A DNA stretch of 64,000 nucleotides from Pseudomonas guineae (GTDB taxonomy: Bacteria > Pseudomonadota > Gammaproteobacteria > Pseudomonadales > Pseudomonadaceae), in contig NZ_FOQL01000001.1 in the NCBI RefSeq assembly GCF_900113745.1, positions 682,001 to 746,000 on the forward strand, read 5' to 3'. A program made the translations under genes and the position numbers. Under the pieces are notes generated by a model. It saw nothing but the letters and a program-made list of their open reading frames with translations. It did no database searches and was not told where the DNA came from. Of the stretch, positions 9,116 through 17,747 are shown piece by piece. Position 1 is the stretch's first letter; each line of letters opens with the position of its first letter.

Positions 9116-10120
9116 ATGGAACTGTTCAAATGGCTGAATGACCAACTGCTACGCATGGACTGGCTGGCCTGGCTGGTACGCGTGCTCGTGGAAGACGGTT
9201 TTGGCATGGACATGGCCAGCCGCACAGGTGCCAGCCTGCATTTCTTTATCTACGATGTGATCAAGATTTTCATCCTGCTCGCCGTGCTGATTTTCAGCAT
9301 TTCCTGGGTGCAGAGTTATTTCCCGCCAGAGCGCACCCGACGCATTCTCGGCAGCATGAGCGGCTTCAAGGCCAAACTCACAGGCGCGCTGCTGGGCACC
9401 ATCACGCCCTTTTGCTCCTGTTCGTCGATCCCGCTGTTTATCGGTTTTACCAGTTCCGGCTTACCGCTGGGCGTGACCTTTGCCTTTCTGATTTCCTCGC
9501 CGCTGGTGGACCTGGCATCGGTGATTTTGCTGGCGAGTATCTTCAATTGGTCGATTGCCATCGCCTACGTACTGATCGGCCTGGTGCTGGCAGTGCTTGG
9601 CGGCACACTGATCGGCCGGGCGAAGATGGAGCGCTACGTTGAAGCCTTTGTCATGCACAACCCGGTGCTCGACATCCCACAAGAGCAGCTGACGCGCCGC
9701 GACCGCGCCCAGTTCGCCTGGGCGCAGGTCAGCGATATTTTCACCCGGGTGTGGTTGTACGTCTTGATCGGTGTCGGCATTGGCGCGGCCATCCATAACT
9801 GGATTCCCACAGGCTGGATCGAAGCGCTGCTAGGCCAGGAAAATTGGTGGTCGGTGCCGCTGGCGACGCTGCTGGGCATTCCGATGTATGCGGATATTTT
9901 TGGCACCCTGCCGATTGCCGAAGCGCTGGTTGGCCAAGGCATCGGCCTGGGTACGGCACTGGCCTTTATGATGGCGGTGACAGCGCTGTCGCTGCCGTCA
10001 TTGATCATGCTCAAAAAAGTGGTCAAGGCACCCTTGCTGGCACTTTTCTTCGGCATCGTTGCCGCTGGCATTGTGCTGATTGGCTATCTATTCAATGCGT
10101 TTAGCTATTTGTTCGTCTGA
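9116..10120 (+). CDS. DUF318/YraQ-ArsP-like permease
   Basis: The 334-residue protein has about eight membrane helices and the family hallmark TPFCSCSSIPLFIGF near residue 97, repeated as a second half with MYADIFGTLPIAEAL. The family includes ArsP, which exports trivalent methylarsenicals, and other permeases of unknown cargo. AAGGA lies 7 bases before the ATG. It diverges from arsR and is followed at once by a CxxC mini-thioredoxin, the usual pairing for this family. Export of organoarsenicals is a reasonable inference from context. Since the operon has no ArsB or ACR3, it may be the second efflux route. Confidence 0.8.
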   Translation: MELFKWLNDQLLRMDWLAWLVRVLVEDGFGMDMASRTGASLHFFIYDVIKIFILLAVLIFSISWVQSYFPPERTRRILGSMSGFKAKLTGALLGTITPFCSCSSIPLFIGFTSSGLPLGVTFAFLISSPLVDLASVILLASIFNWSIAIAYVLIGLVLAVLGGTLIGRAKMERYVEAFVMHNPVLDIPQEQLTRRDRAQFAWAQVSDIFTRVWLYVLIGVGIGAAIHNWIPTGWIEALLGQENWWSVPLATLLGIPMYADIFGTLPIAEALVGQGIGLGTALAFMMAVTALSLPSLIMLKKVVKAPLLALFFGIVAAGIVLIGYLFNAFSYLFV

Positions 10121-10135
10121 CCTATGGAGCACGCC

Positions 10136-10369
10136 ATGATCATCAAAATCCTCGGTTCCGGTTGTAAGAAATGCATCACCCTGAGCGAAAACACCCAAGC
10201 CGCGTTAGATAATCTCGGCCGCGAGGCACAGATACTTAAGGTGACCGACATCGTCGACATTGCCGCCCACGGCGTGATGTCGACGCCCGCGCTGGTGATT
10301 GACGACAACGTGGTGTCGGTCGGCAAGGTGCTGAGCGCTGCAGAGGTGGAAAAGCTACTTTGCGCCTGA
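10136..10369 (+). CDS. Mini-thioredoxin (redox-active disulfide protein)
   Basis: The 77-residue protein MIIKILGSGCKKC... has a thioredoxin/glutaredoxin-like fold with a CxxC motif (GCKKC, residues 9-13) and the cis-proline segment MSTPALVIDD. It belongs to the small TM0996/MTH895-like redox family that often follows DUF318 permeases. GGAG lies 6 bases before the ATG at 10136; an in-frame ATG at 10124 lacks this. The stop-to-start gap to the permease is 15 bases, so the two are co-transcribed. It may reduce permease cysteines or hand over a thiol-bound metalloid; that is inferred. Confidence 0.82.
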   Translation: MIIKILGSGCKKCITLSENTQAALDNLGREAQILKVTDIVDIAAHGVMSTPALVIDDNVVSVGKVLSAAEVEKLLCA

Positions 10370-10460
10370 GCCGAGCGCGCCTTGCACAATCTTGCGCTTT
10401 TTATGAGTTCGGGGCTGGCAGGCGACCAAGCCCGGCGTAGCATGGGCCGACGGAGGATGT

Positions 10461-11339
10461 ATGGCACCACTCGAACATCTACAGGTTTTCCAGAGCATGC
10501 ACAGCTCACCGCACACTCGCCTGCACCGCAGCGCCGAGTTGGGCGATGGGCTGGCTGCGGCGGTTTGGAGCAACCGCCATGACGCCCGCGACTATCAGGC
10601 CCCCAGCCACCACACCCTGTCCTGCTACCTGGCCGGCGGCACTGGCACCTTCCGCCGCGAACGTCCGCACAGCAAGGGCGCGCCGGACAAACTGTGCGTT
10701 CTACCGGCCGGGCATCAGTCGGCCTGGGTGATCAATGGTGAGATCCAACTGGCGCACCTGTACATCAGCCAAGAACAGTTCGCCCTCGCCGCCGTTCATC
10801 TGCTGGACCGTGAACCGCGCGAACTAGAACTGCGCGAGGGTACCTTCCTTGATGATGCGCAGCAGGCCAAGCGTTTTCGCCAGCTCAGCCAGCTTGACTG
10901 GGCCGAGCCGGCCGACCGCCTACTCAGCAGCACCTTGGCCCACGGCTTGATCCACCACGCACTGCTGTCACAGGTTGGCCGCCGTGAAGGCCTGCGTGTG
11001 ACTGGCGGCCTTGCACCCAGCCAGCGTCGACAGCTGCGCGAGTTTATCCAGGCCAACCTCAATGAGCCGCTGAGCCTGGGACAGCTGGCCGGGTTATGCG
11101 CCCTCTCCGAGTACCACTTCGCCAGGATGTTCCAGCTCAGCTTCGGTTTGCCGCCCCACCGCTATGTGCAGGCTCAGCGCTTGCGCCATGGTCAGCAGCT
11201 GCTGCAGCACACGGCCCAGCCGCTGGTCGAGGTCGCCCTGGCCTGTGGTTTTGCCAGCGCCAGCCATTTCAACAACCGCTTCCGCCAAGCGTTTAAGGCT
11301 ACGCCGGGGCAGTACCGCGCGGCACTGCAACGTCACTAG
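10461..11339 (+). CDS. AraC family transcriptional regulator
   Basis: The 292-residue protein has an N-terminal sensory half and a C-terminal pair of helix-turn-helix motifs: LSLGQLAGLCALSEYHFARMF and VEVALACGFASASHFNNRF, ending in a typical FKATPGQYR tail. GGAGG lies 4 bases before the ATG. No effector can be inferred. It stands alone between the arsenic cluster and the SNF2 helicase gene, so its target may lie elsewhere. Confidence 0.9.
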   Translation: MAPLEHLQVFQSMHSSPHTRLHRSAELGDGLAAAVWSNRHDARDYQAPSHHTLSCYLAGGTGTFRRERPHSKGAPDKLCVLPAGHQSAWVINGEIQLAHLYISQEQFALAAVHLLDREPRELELREGTFLDDAQQAKRFRQLSQLDWAEPADRLLSSTLAHGLIHHALLSQVGRREGLRVTGGLAPSQRRQLREFIQANLNEPLSLGQLAGLCALSEYHFARMFQLSFGLPPHRYVQAQRLRHGQQLLQHTAQPLVEVALACGFASASHFNNRFRQAFKATPGQYRAALQRH

Positions 11340-11525
11340 CACACGCGCCTTTGCGCGCCAAACGACAGCGCTACGGCTTAATTCCAGACATAAAGGGTGC
11401 ATAGATTCGCGCCCAGCAACCGAGAAGCGCCTGCTAAACCCATGCTGGCTGTGCAAGAATCATCGGCTGCCCTTGAGAAAGCTGCCCATGTCACGATTCG
11501 CCTTTGCACTCAGCTGGTACTCCTG

Positions 11526-14162
11526 ATGGCCATCGATATCCTGCATGTACGCCTGGACGACTGGCGCGCCGAATTCGGCGTGGGCGATCTGCAGCGCGGC
11601 CAGGGTTATGCCGCGCAAGGGCGCAGCCGCCTGCTCAGCCTCAAGGACAGCACCCTGCTGGCCAGCTGCCGGGGCTCAGGCAGCCAGACCTATCAGCAAC
11701 GCATTAGCCTCAATCACTACGGCCAAGGCTGGAGCGTCAGCGGCAAGTGCAGCTGCCCGGTGGGCTTCAATTGCAAACATGTGGCCAGCGCCCTGCTCAC
11801 CCTGCAAAGCCAGCAGGAGCAAGGCGTTGACCTTTCACCGCTGATCATCAGCAGCCCCGAGGCCCGCGAAGAGCGCCTGGAGGGCCTGCAACCGAGCCCC
11901 GTGCTGAGTCTGGGCAGCCTGGTGCGGGTGCACTTCGATGCGCGCAAGGGCCGTATGCAAGAGCAAACCCAGCACCGCGCGGCATTGGCCTTCGACTACC
12001 AAGGCCACTTGGCCTCGGGCAAGCATGGCAAAGACCTGCTGATCAAACAGAACCCAGGCCTGAGCCTGCGTATCGTGCGTGATCTCGACGCTGAAGCGCA
12101 GCTGCGCAAACGCCTGCAACAGGCCGGCATGCAGGTGTCACTGAGGCAAAGCGAAGCCCTGCCGGAAAGCGCCGGCGAAGCCTATGAGCAAGGCAACGAC
12201 GCCGCCTGGCTGCTGTTTGTGCGCGAGCAACTGCCACAGCTGCGCGAAGAAGGCTGGCAGATTCGCATGCAGCCGGACTTCCAATTCAACCTGGCGCAGG
12301 TCGATGACTGGTACGCCGAGGTCGAGGAAGACCCCGAGCAGACCTGGTTCGACTTGGAGCTGGGCATTGAGGTCGAAGGCCAACGCATCAGCCTGCTACC
12401 GATTCTGCTGCAAGCCATTCGCCACAAGCCTTGGCTGCTCAATGGCGAGGCGCTGAATAAGCGTGACGATGATGAAGTACTGCTGGTCAGCCTGCCCAAC
12501 AACCACAAGCGCGCAGCCTTACCGTTGTCCCGGTTGAAACCGTTGCTGGCCACCCTCGGCGAGCTGTTTGTGCGCGAACCTGGCGAGTCCAACCAACGCC
12601 TGCGCTTGTCACGCCTGGACGCCGCGCGGCTGAATCACCTGCAAGAAGGTCCCGCACTGAGCTGGCAAGGCGGCAGCCAGGTACGCGACTTCGCTGAGCG
12701 CTTACAACGGCTGGACAGTTCCACGTTGCAACCACCACCCGGCCTGCAGGCAGAGCTGCGCACTTACCAACTGCAGGGCCTGGCTTGGATGCAGGGACTG
12801 GCCGAGTTGGGCGTGAGCGGCCTGCTGGCTGATGACATGGGCTTGGGCAAAACCCTGCAAACCCTCGGTCATATCCTCTGTGAGCATCAAGCCGGGCGCT
12901 TGCAGCAACCCGCGCTGATCGTCATGCCCACCAGCTTGATCCCTAACTGGCAGGACGAAGCGGCGCGCTTTACCCCGCAGCTCAAGGTGCTGGCACTCTA
13001 TGGGCCGAAACGGCGGGCGTTGTTTAAGCAGATCGCCGAACACCAGATCATCCTCACCACCTACGCCCTGCTGCCGCGCGACCTCAAGGCACTCTCTGCT
13101 TACAGCTACCGCCTGTTGATCCTCGATGAAGCGCAGAACATCAAAAACCCGCGCAGCAAAGCCGCCATCGCCGCCGGGCAACTGCAGGCCGGGCAACGCC
13201 TGTGCCTGACCGGCACACCGCTGGAAAATCACCTCGGCGAGCTGTGGTCGCTGTTCAACTTCCTCATGCCCGGCTGGCTCGGCGACAGCAAAAGCTTTAC
13301 CCGCGACTACCGCACACCCATTGAGAAGAACGCTAATGAACTGCGTTTGGCGCACCTGACTGGGCGGATCAAACCTTTTATCCTGCGCCGCACCAAGGAG
13401 CAGGTGGCCAGCGAGCTGCCGCCGAAAACTGAAATCACCCACTATGTCGAACTCAGTGCAGCACAACGCGACCGCTACGAAACCTTGCGCCTGGCCATGG
13501 ATAAAAAGGTCCGTGATGAGATCGCCCGGCAGGGTCTGGCGCGCAGTCAGATCGTGATTCTCGAAGCGCTGCTGCGCCTGCGCCAAGCCTGCTGCGACCT
13601 GCGTTTGCTCGGTGATGAAGGTGACAGCAACCTGACCAGTGCCGACTCGGGCAAACTCAGTGGCCTGCTGGACATGCTTGAAGAGTTGTTCGCCGAGGGC
13701 CGGCGGGTGCTGCTGTTCTCGCAGTTCACCTCGATGCTGGCGCTGATCGAAGCCGAGCTAAAGACCCGCGGCATTGCCTACGCCAAACTCACCGGCAGCA
13801 CCCAGGATCGGCGTACGCCAGTGCAACAGTTCCAAGCCGGCGAGCTGCCGATCTTCCTGATCAGCCTGAAAGCCGGCGGTGCGGGCCTAAACCTTACCGC
13901 CGCCGACACGGTGATCCACTTCGACCCTTGGTGGAACCCGGCCGCTGAAGCCCAGGCCAGTGACCGCGCCTACCGCATCGGTCAGGACAAGCCGGTATTC
14001 GTCTACAAGCTGATTGCCCGGGGCAGCGTGGAAGAAAAAATCCAGCAGTTGCAGCAGGCCAAGGCCAGCCTGGCCCGTGGCGTGCTTGAAAGCGGAAGCC
14101 AGAGCCAACTTAAGCTCAGCGAAGACGATCTACAGGCGCTATTTGCCCCACTAAGCCCCTAA
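11526..14162 (+). CDS. SWIM-domain SNF2 family DEAD/DEAH-box helicase
   Basis: The protein of 878 residues (from ATG 11526) carries an N-terminal SWIM zinc finger (CSCPVGFNCKH, around residues 75-85), a DUF3670-like middle part, then a SNF2 ATPase: Walker A ADDMGLGKT near 435, DEAQ near 533, and C-terminal helicase motifs ending QASDRAYRIGQ. It is a double-stranded DNA translocase of the RapA/HepA-like class with unknown cellular task. The reading frame stays open upstream to 11397, but the MAIDILHVRLDDWRAEFG start is the more family-like; no Shine-Dalgarno decides it. Confidence 0.9.
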   Translation: MAIDILHVRLDDWRAEFGVGDLQRGQGYAAQGRSRLLSLKDSTLLASCRGSGSQTYQQRISLNHYGQGWSVSGKCSCPVGFNCKHVASALLTLQSQQEQGVDLSPLIISSPEAREERLEGLQPSPVLSLGSLVRVHFDARKGRMQEQTQHRAALAFDYQGHLASGKHGKDLLIKQNPGLSLRIVRDLDAEAQLRKRLQQAGMQVSLRQSEALPESAGEAYEQGNDAAWLLFVREQLPQLREEGWQIRMQPDFQFNLAQVDDWYAEVEEDPEQTWFDLELGIEVEGQRISLLPILLQAIRHKPWLLNGEALNKRDDDEVLLVSLPNNHKRAALPLSRLKPLLATLGELFVREPGESNQRLRLSRLDAARLNHLQEGPALSWQGGSQVRDFAERLQRLDSSTLQPPPGLQAELRTYQLQGLAWMQGLAELGVSGLLADDMGLGKTLQTLGHILCEHQAGRLQQPALIVMPTSLIPNWQDEAARFTPQLKVLALYGPKRRALFKQIAEHQIILTTYALLPRDLKALSAYSYRLLILDEAQNIKNPRSKAAIAAGQLQAGQRLCLTGTPLENHLGELWSLFNFLMPGWLGDSKSFTRDYRTPIEKNANELRLAHLTGRIKPFILRRTKEQVASELPPKTEITHYVELSAAQRDRYETLRLAMDKKVRDEIARQGLARSQIVILEALLRLRQACCDLRLLGDEGDSNLTSADSGKLSGLLDMLEELFAEGRRVLLFSQFTSMLALIEAELKTRGIAYAKLTGSTQDRRTPVQQFQAGELPIFLISLKAGGAGLNLTAADTVIHFDPWWNPAAEAQASDRAYRIGQDKPVFVYKLIARGSVEEKIQQLQQAKASLARGVLESGSQSQLKLSEDDLQALFAPLSP

Positions 14163-14172
14163 GCAAAGCCAG

Positions 14173-14679
14173 TCAATCGTCACTCTGGGTGTCGTCCTTT
14201 TCCGCAGCATCGTCCGCGGGGTTGGATTTTTTGCGCACCCCACTGGCTTGCACCGAGGGAAAGCGCGACGAGGCAAAACGCACCACAAAAATCGCCAGCG
14301 CCAGCAGCAGAATCGCCCCAGACACCATCACCACGCCCCAATCTGGTTTGTGGTTGTGGGAAATATCGGAAATCATCAGGCGGGTCAGCGCGGTAATCGC
14401 CACGTAGATCATGAAGCGGATCGGCATGTGGTTGGTCTTGAAATAGATCCCCACCATCGCCGCCAATTCCAGGTAGATAAACAGCAGCAGAATGTCATCG
14501 ACGGTGATGTGGCCCTTATCCAGCATGCCAAGAAAGGCCATCACCGCTGCCCAGGCGGTGACTGCACCAATAGCAAACAGTGCCAGGTAATGGAACGCCT
14601 CCATCACCAGATTGCCCAACGACTCCGCCTGACCATGCAGGCGCTCGCGCAGCTGCTCAGCCCAGTTTGGCTTACCCAT
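14173..14679 (-). CDS. PsiE family phosphate-starvation-inducible membrane protein
   Basis: The 168-residue protein has four hydrophobic helices and the PsiE-like core ITVDDILLLFIYLELAAMVG followed by KTNHMPIRFMIYVAITALTR, with a charged C-terminal tail. PsiE is induced by phosphate starvation in E. coli and its function is unknown. AGGAG lies 6 bases before the ATG at 14679; the frame stays open further upstream but without a ribosome site. It converges on the helicase gene with a 10-base gap. Confidence 0.8.
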   Translation of the reverse strand: MGKPNWAEQLRERLHGQAESLGNLVMEAFHYLALFAIGAVTAWAAVMAFLGMLDKGHITVDDILLLFIYLELAAMVGIYFKTNHMPIRFMIYVAITALTRLMISDISHNHKPDWGVVMVSGAILLLALAIFVVRFASSRFPSVQASGVRKKSNPADDAAEKDDTQSDD

Positions 14680-14975
14680 AAAATCTCCTTGAATCCAGCG
14701 AACGATAATTGGCCACCCATACGACCAGGCTTTGGTGCAAGCGGATGAGGCGGCATGAGTAGAAGCGTTGGGACCAGCAAAAAGCACTTGTAACAGATTC
14801 GCCGCTAAAGACTTGGGTGGCCGGACAAATAGTTTTCCCATACTGCAGCGACACGCTTTAGCTATTGGACAAGCCACGCCATACAGGCCATAACCTCCGG
14901 CTTACCCACGCTCGTTGTGCACATGGCGTGCGACTTAATCGGTCGCTCAAGCGCTGTCCACTCAGGAGATCTCCC

Positions 14976-15977
14976 ATGGCTTTATCGCTTTCTTATGCAC
15001 GTCAGGCACTGTGCGCCGCTGCCGTATTCGGCTGCACCGCCCTCACCGCGATGGTCCCCCTTAGTGCCAGCGCCGCCCCTGTGGCCAAACAGCAGACCCA
15101 GGTGCCGGGATACTACCGTATGGCTCTGGGTGACTTCGAAGTGACCGCGCTGTACGACGGGTATATTGACCTCGACAACAAACTGCTCAAGGGTGCCAGC
15201 GCTGAAGATATCCAAGCGCTGATGGCAAAAATGTTTGTCGATTCGAGCAACGGCGTGCAAACCGCCGTTAATGCCTACTTAATCAACACCGGCAGCAATC
15301 TGTTGCTGATCGATACTGGCGCCGCACAATGCTTCGGCCCAACCCTGGGCGTGGTGCAGAGCAACCTGAAAGCCTCAGGCTATAGCCTTGAGCAGGTCGA
15401 CAGTGTGCTGCTCACCCACCTGCACCCTGACCACTCCTGTGGCCTACTCACCGCCGACGGCAAGGCAGCCTACCCCAATGCGACGGTGTATGTTCCACAG
15501 GCCGAAGCAGACTACTGGCTTAGCGATGAAGTTGCCGGCCAGGCGCCCGAAGCACGCCGAGGCATGTTCAGCATGTCCCAGCAAGCGGTTGCGCCATATG
15601 AAGCGCAGCAACGCCTCAAACGCTACAGCCCCGACAGCCATCTGTTCGCAGGGCTCAGCGTGGTACCGAGTAATGGCCACACCCCCGGGCACAGCTCCTA
15701 CCTGCTCAGTTCTAAAGACCAAAGCCTACTGGTATGGGGCGATATTGTGCACAGCCATGCCGTGCAGTTCGCCAAGCCAGAAGTGGTCATAGAGTTTGAC
15801 TCAGACAACGCCAAAGCCTTGGCAACCCGCAAAAAGCTCTTCGCTGATGCCGCCCGCGACAAGCTCTGGGTAGCTGGCGCGCACATGCCCTTCCCGGGTA
15901 TTGGCCATGTTCGCACCGAAGGCAGCGCGTATGCCTGGGTGCCAGTAGAGTTTGGCCCGATTCGCAGCGACCGCTAA
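14976..15977 (+). CDS. Exported metallo-beta-lactamase-fold hydrolase
   Basis: The 333-residue protein begins with a Sec signal peptide, probably cleaved after ASA near residue 30. It then carries the metal-binding THLHPDH motif near 150, a downstream GHTPGH and a final H-rich AHMPFPGIGH. These place it in the metallo-beta-lactamase superfamily (quorum-quenching or hydrolase-like branch), acting in the periplasm. AGGAG lies 8 bases before ATG 14976. Substrate is not predictable; lactonase-like activity is one option. No operon partners are seen. Confidence 0.85.
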   Translation: MALSLSYARQALCAAAVFGCTALTAMVPLSASAAPVAKQQTQVPGYYRMALGDFEVTALYDGYIDLDNKLLKGASAEDIQALMAKMFVDSSNGVQTAVNAYLINTGSNLLLIDTGAAQCFGPTLGVVQSNLKASGYSLEQVDSVLLTHLHPDHSCGLLTADGKAAYPNATVYVPQAEADYWLSDEVAGQAPEARRGMFSMSQQAVAPYEAQQRLKRYSPDSHLFAGLSVVPSNGHTPGHSSYLLSSKDQSLLVWGDIVHSHAVQFAKPEVVIEFDSDNAKALATRKKLFADAARDKLWVAGAHMPFPGIGHVRTEGSAYAWVPVEFGPIRSDR

Positions 15978-16115
15978 GCTCACTCACGCCCAACCTAACT
16001 GTTTACAGAACGGCTAGGCTGGGACGCAGTTACGCAGCCGTCCAGCACGCACCCACTTGTGCGTCCGCGAAATTGTCGCTGTTCAAATGCCGGCGAGTTC
16101 TTTATGCTCGCAACA

Positions 16116-16131
16116 CTGTATGCATAAACAG
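16116..16131 (+). promoter_or_regulatory. LexA (SOS) box upstream of yebG
   Basis: CTGTATGCATAAACAG keeps both CTGT and ACAG ends of the LexA operator with an AT-rich centre. It lies 40 bases upstream of the yebG ATG. yebG is a known SOS gene in E. coli, so the site and the gene support each other. Confidence 0.88.
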
Positions 16132-16171
16132 TCTATTGCAACTTATCAGCGTGAAGGCGTAGAGGTGATGA

Positions 16172-16432
16172 ATGGCCGTCGAAGTGGTGTACCGCAGCAG
16201 CCGGGATTTGGAGCGTTTGTTCATGGATAAAGCCGAAGCCGACCGTCATGACAAAATGCTTGAGCTGGCTGAACTGCTCACCGAGGTGCTGCAGAAAGCC
16301 GTACCGTCGCTGAATGAAGCCCAGGGCGAAGAGCTAGGGATTTACATGGCGAAGAACCGCGATGTTTTCGCCAAGGCCTTCAAGAACCAGCCTGACGCCT
16401 TGAGTGAGCTGAACCAACCCGCTGTCGAGTAA
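16172..16432 (+). CDS. yebG: SOS-regulated protein YebG
   Basis: The 86-residue protein starts MAVEVVYRSSRDLERLFMDK and has KAEADRHDKMLELAELL, matching the YebG family in length and order. YebG is induced by DNA damage through LexA; its role is unknown. AGAGGTGATGA precedes the ATG. A LexA box lies 40 bases upstream and a strong intrinsic terminator 18 bases after the stop, so it is a single-gene unit. Confidence 0.9.
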   Translation: MAVEVVYRSSRDLERLFMDKAEADRHDKMLELAELLTEVLQKAVPSLNEAQGEELGIYMAKNRDVFAKAFKNQPDALSELNQPAVE

Positions 16433-16449
16433 CGCGCAACCTGGTAAAC

Positions 16450-16482
16450 AAAACCCCAGCTAATCACTGGGGTTTTGTGTTT
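16450..16482 (+). terminator. Intrinsic terminator of yebG
   Basis: AAAACCCCAG (16450-16459) pairs with CTGGGGTTTT (16467-16476) around a 7-base loop and runs into a T-rich tail (TTTTGTGTTTT). Confidence 0.92.
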
Positions 16483-16503
16483 TAAGCAAATACTAACTGC
16501 ACC

Positions 16504-16580
16504 GTGGGAGGCGCTTTAGCAGCGAGCGTTCTATCGCAGGATCGCGGCTAAAAAGGATCGCCGCCCGGCCCCTCCCAAGC
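16504..16580. repeat. REP-like element between yebG and leucine dehydrogenase
   Basis: The segment opens GTGGGAGGCGCTTTAGC and closes GGCCCCTCCCAAG with inner ATCGCGGCTAAA. This is the other common Pseudomonas REP theme (GGGAGG...GCTTTAGC...GCGA). Arms are imperfect. Confidence 0.6.
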
Positions 16581-16596
16581 AGACGGCTTGGCCCAC

Positions 16597-17616
16597 TCAG
16601 CCGTAAAGTAGCCGCTCGGCGATGGCATCGGCGACCCGTGCGGGCGAGCGTTTGTCGGCCTGGGCATGGCCGAAGATTTCCGTCAGCCGCCGACTGATTT
16701 GCGTCAGGTGCGCGGTGATCGCCACCAGGCTTTTGCCTCGATGCTTCAGCGCCACGTAGATCAGCCCACCGGCATTGATCACATAATCCGGCGCATAAAG
16801 TATTCCCCGCGCCTGCAGGTTATCGGAGATATCGGCACTGGCCAGCTGGTTGTTCGCCGCCCCCGCTACCGCCGAGCAGCGCAGTTGACTGACTGTTGTA
16901 GCGCTCAATACGCCGCCCAGCCCGCACGGCGCAAGAATGTCGCAGGGAATTGCCAGCAACGCCTCATTGGCCACAGGACGCGCGCCCAACTGCACAACCG
17001 CTCGCTGTACGCGGTTGTGATCCAAATCACTGACCAGCAACTCGGCACCGGCAGCATGTAGCTGCTCGGCCAAGGCATAGCCAACATTGCCCAGCCCCTG
17101 AATTGCCACCCGCAAGCCTTCCAGGTTGTCGCTACCCAGGCGCGCCAGTGCGGTCGCGCGAATACCGGCGAACACGCCCATGGCCGTGTGCGGCGAGGGG
17201 TCGCCTTCAGCCGTGGTGCTGGTAACGTGCTGAGTGTGCTGCGCGATGCAATCCATATCGACGCTGGAGGTACCGCTGTCCATGGCGGTGATGTAGTGGC
17301 CGTTGAGGGTTTCGATAAACCGACCAAAAGCTTCGAATAGCGCACCTCGATTCTCGACATGCGCAGGGCGGATGATCACCGCCTTGCCGCCGCCCTGCTG
17401 CAGGCCAGCCAACGCCGCTTTGTAGCTCATGCCTTTAGCCAACCGCAGCACATCATCGATGGCGCTGCGGGTATCGGCATAGGGCAGGTAACGACAACCG
17501 CCGAGCGCAGGGCCCAGACGGCTGTTGTGAATGGCAATAATAGCCTGCAGACCGGTCAGCGGGTCCACGGCGAAGTGCAACGACTCCAGCCGGGCGGTTT
17601 CCATTAGGGCGAACAT
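16597..17616 (-). CDS. ldh: Leucine dehydrogenase (Glu/Leu/Phe/Val dehydrogenase family)
   Basis: The 339-residue protein has the dehydrogenase core GPALGGCRYLPY, catalytic lysines in KGMSYKAALAG (Lys66) and QGGGKAV (Lys78), a MDSGTSSVDMDCI segment and the nucleotide-binding QGLGNVGYAL. It would reversibly deaminate branched-chain amino acids with NAD+. Length fits the octameric leucine/valine dehydrogenases rather than glutamate dehydrogenase. It lies downstream of, and on the same strand as, the MalT-like regulator with a 131-base gap. Confidence 0.88.
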   Translation of the reverse strand: MFALMETARLESLHFAVDPLTGLQAIIAIHNSRLGPALGGCRYLPYADTRSAIDDVLRLAKGMSYKAALAGLQQGGGKAVIIRPAHVENRGALFEAFGRFIETLNGHYITAMDSGTSSVDMDCIAQHTQHVTSTTAEGDPSPHTAMGVFAGIRATALARLGSDNLEGLRVAIQGLGNVGYALAEQLHAAGAELLVSDLDHNRVQRAVVQLGARPVANEALLAIPCDILAPCGLGGVLSATTVSQLRCSAVAGAANNQLASADISDNLQARGILYAPDYVINAGGLIYVALKHRGKSLVAITAHLTQISRRLTEIFGHAQADKRSPARVADAIAERLLYG

Positions 17617-17747
17617 GCTGTGGCTCCCGAACTGATTTGCAAATCAGTATAGGCACCTGCTCTGCCGACACCCTCCCGGCGGTCAGTTGCTCAAGCACTC
17701 GGTCGCGCAACAGGTATCCAAGGGGCGATAAGCCGCCGGGCTCTGCT

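Noticed and set aside
12702..13586. 294-residue antisense frame opposite the SNF2 helicase
   Set aside because: It overlaps the conserved ATPase motifs on the other strand and reads as Gln/Arg-rich non-protein-like sequence.
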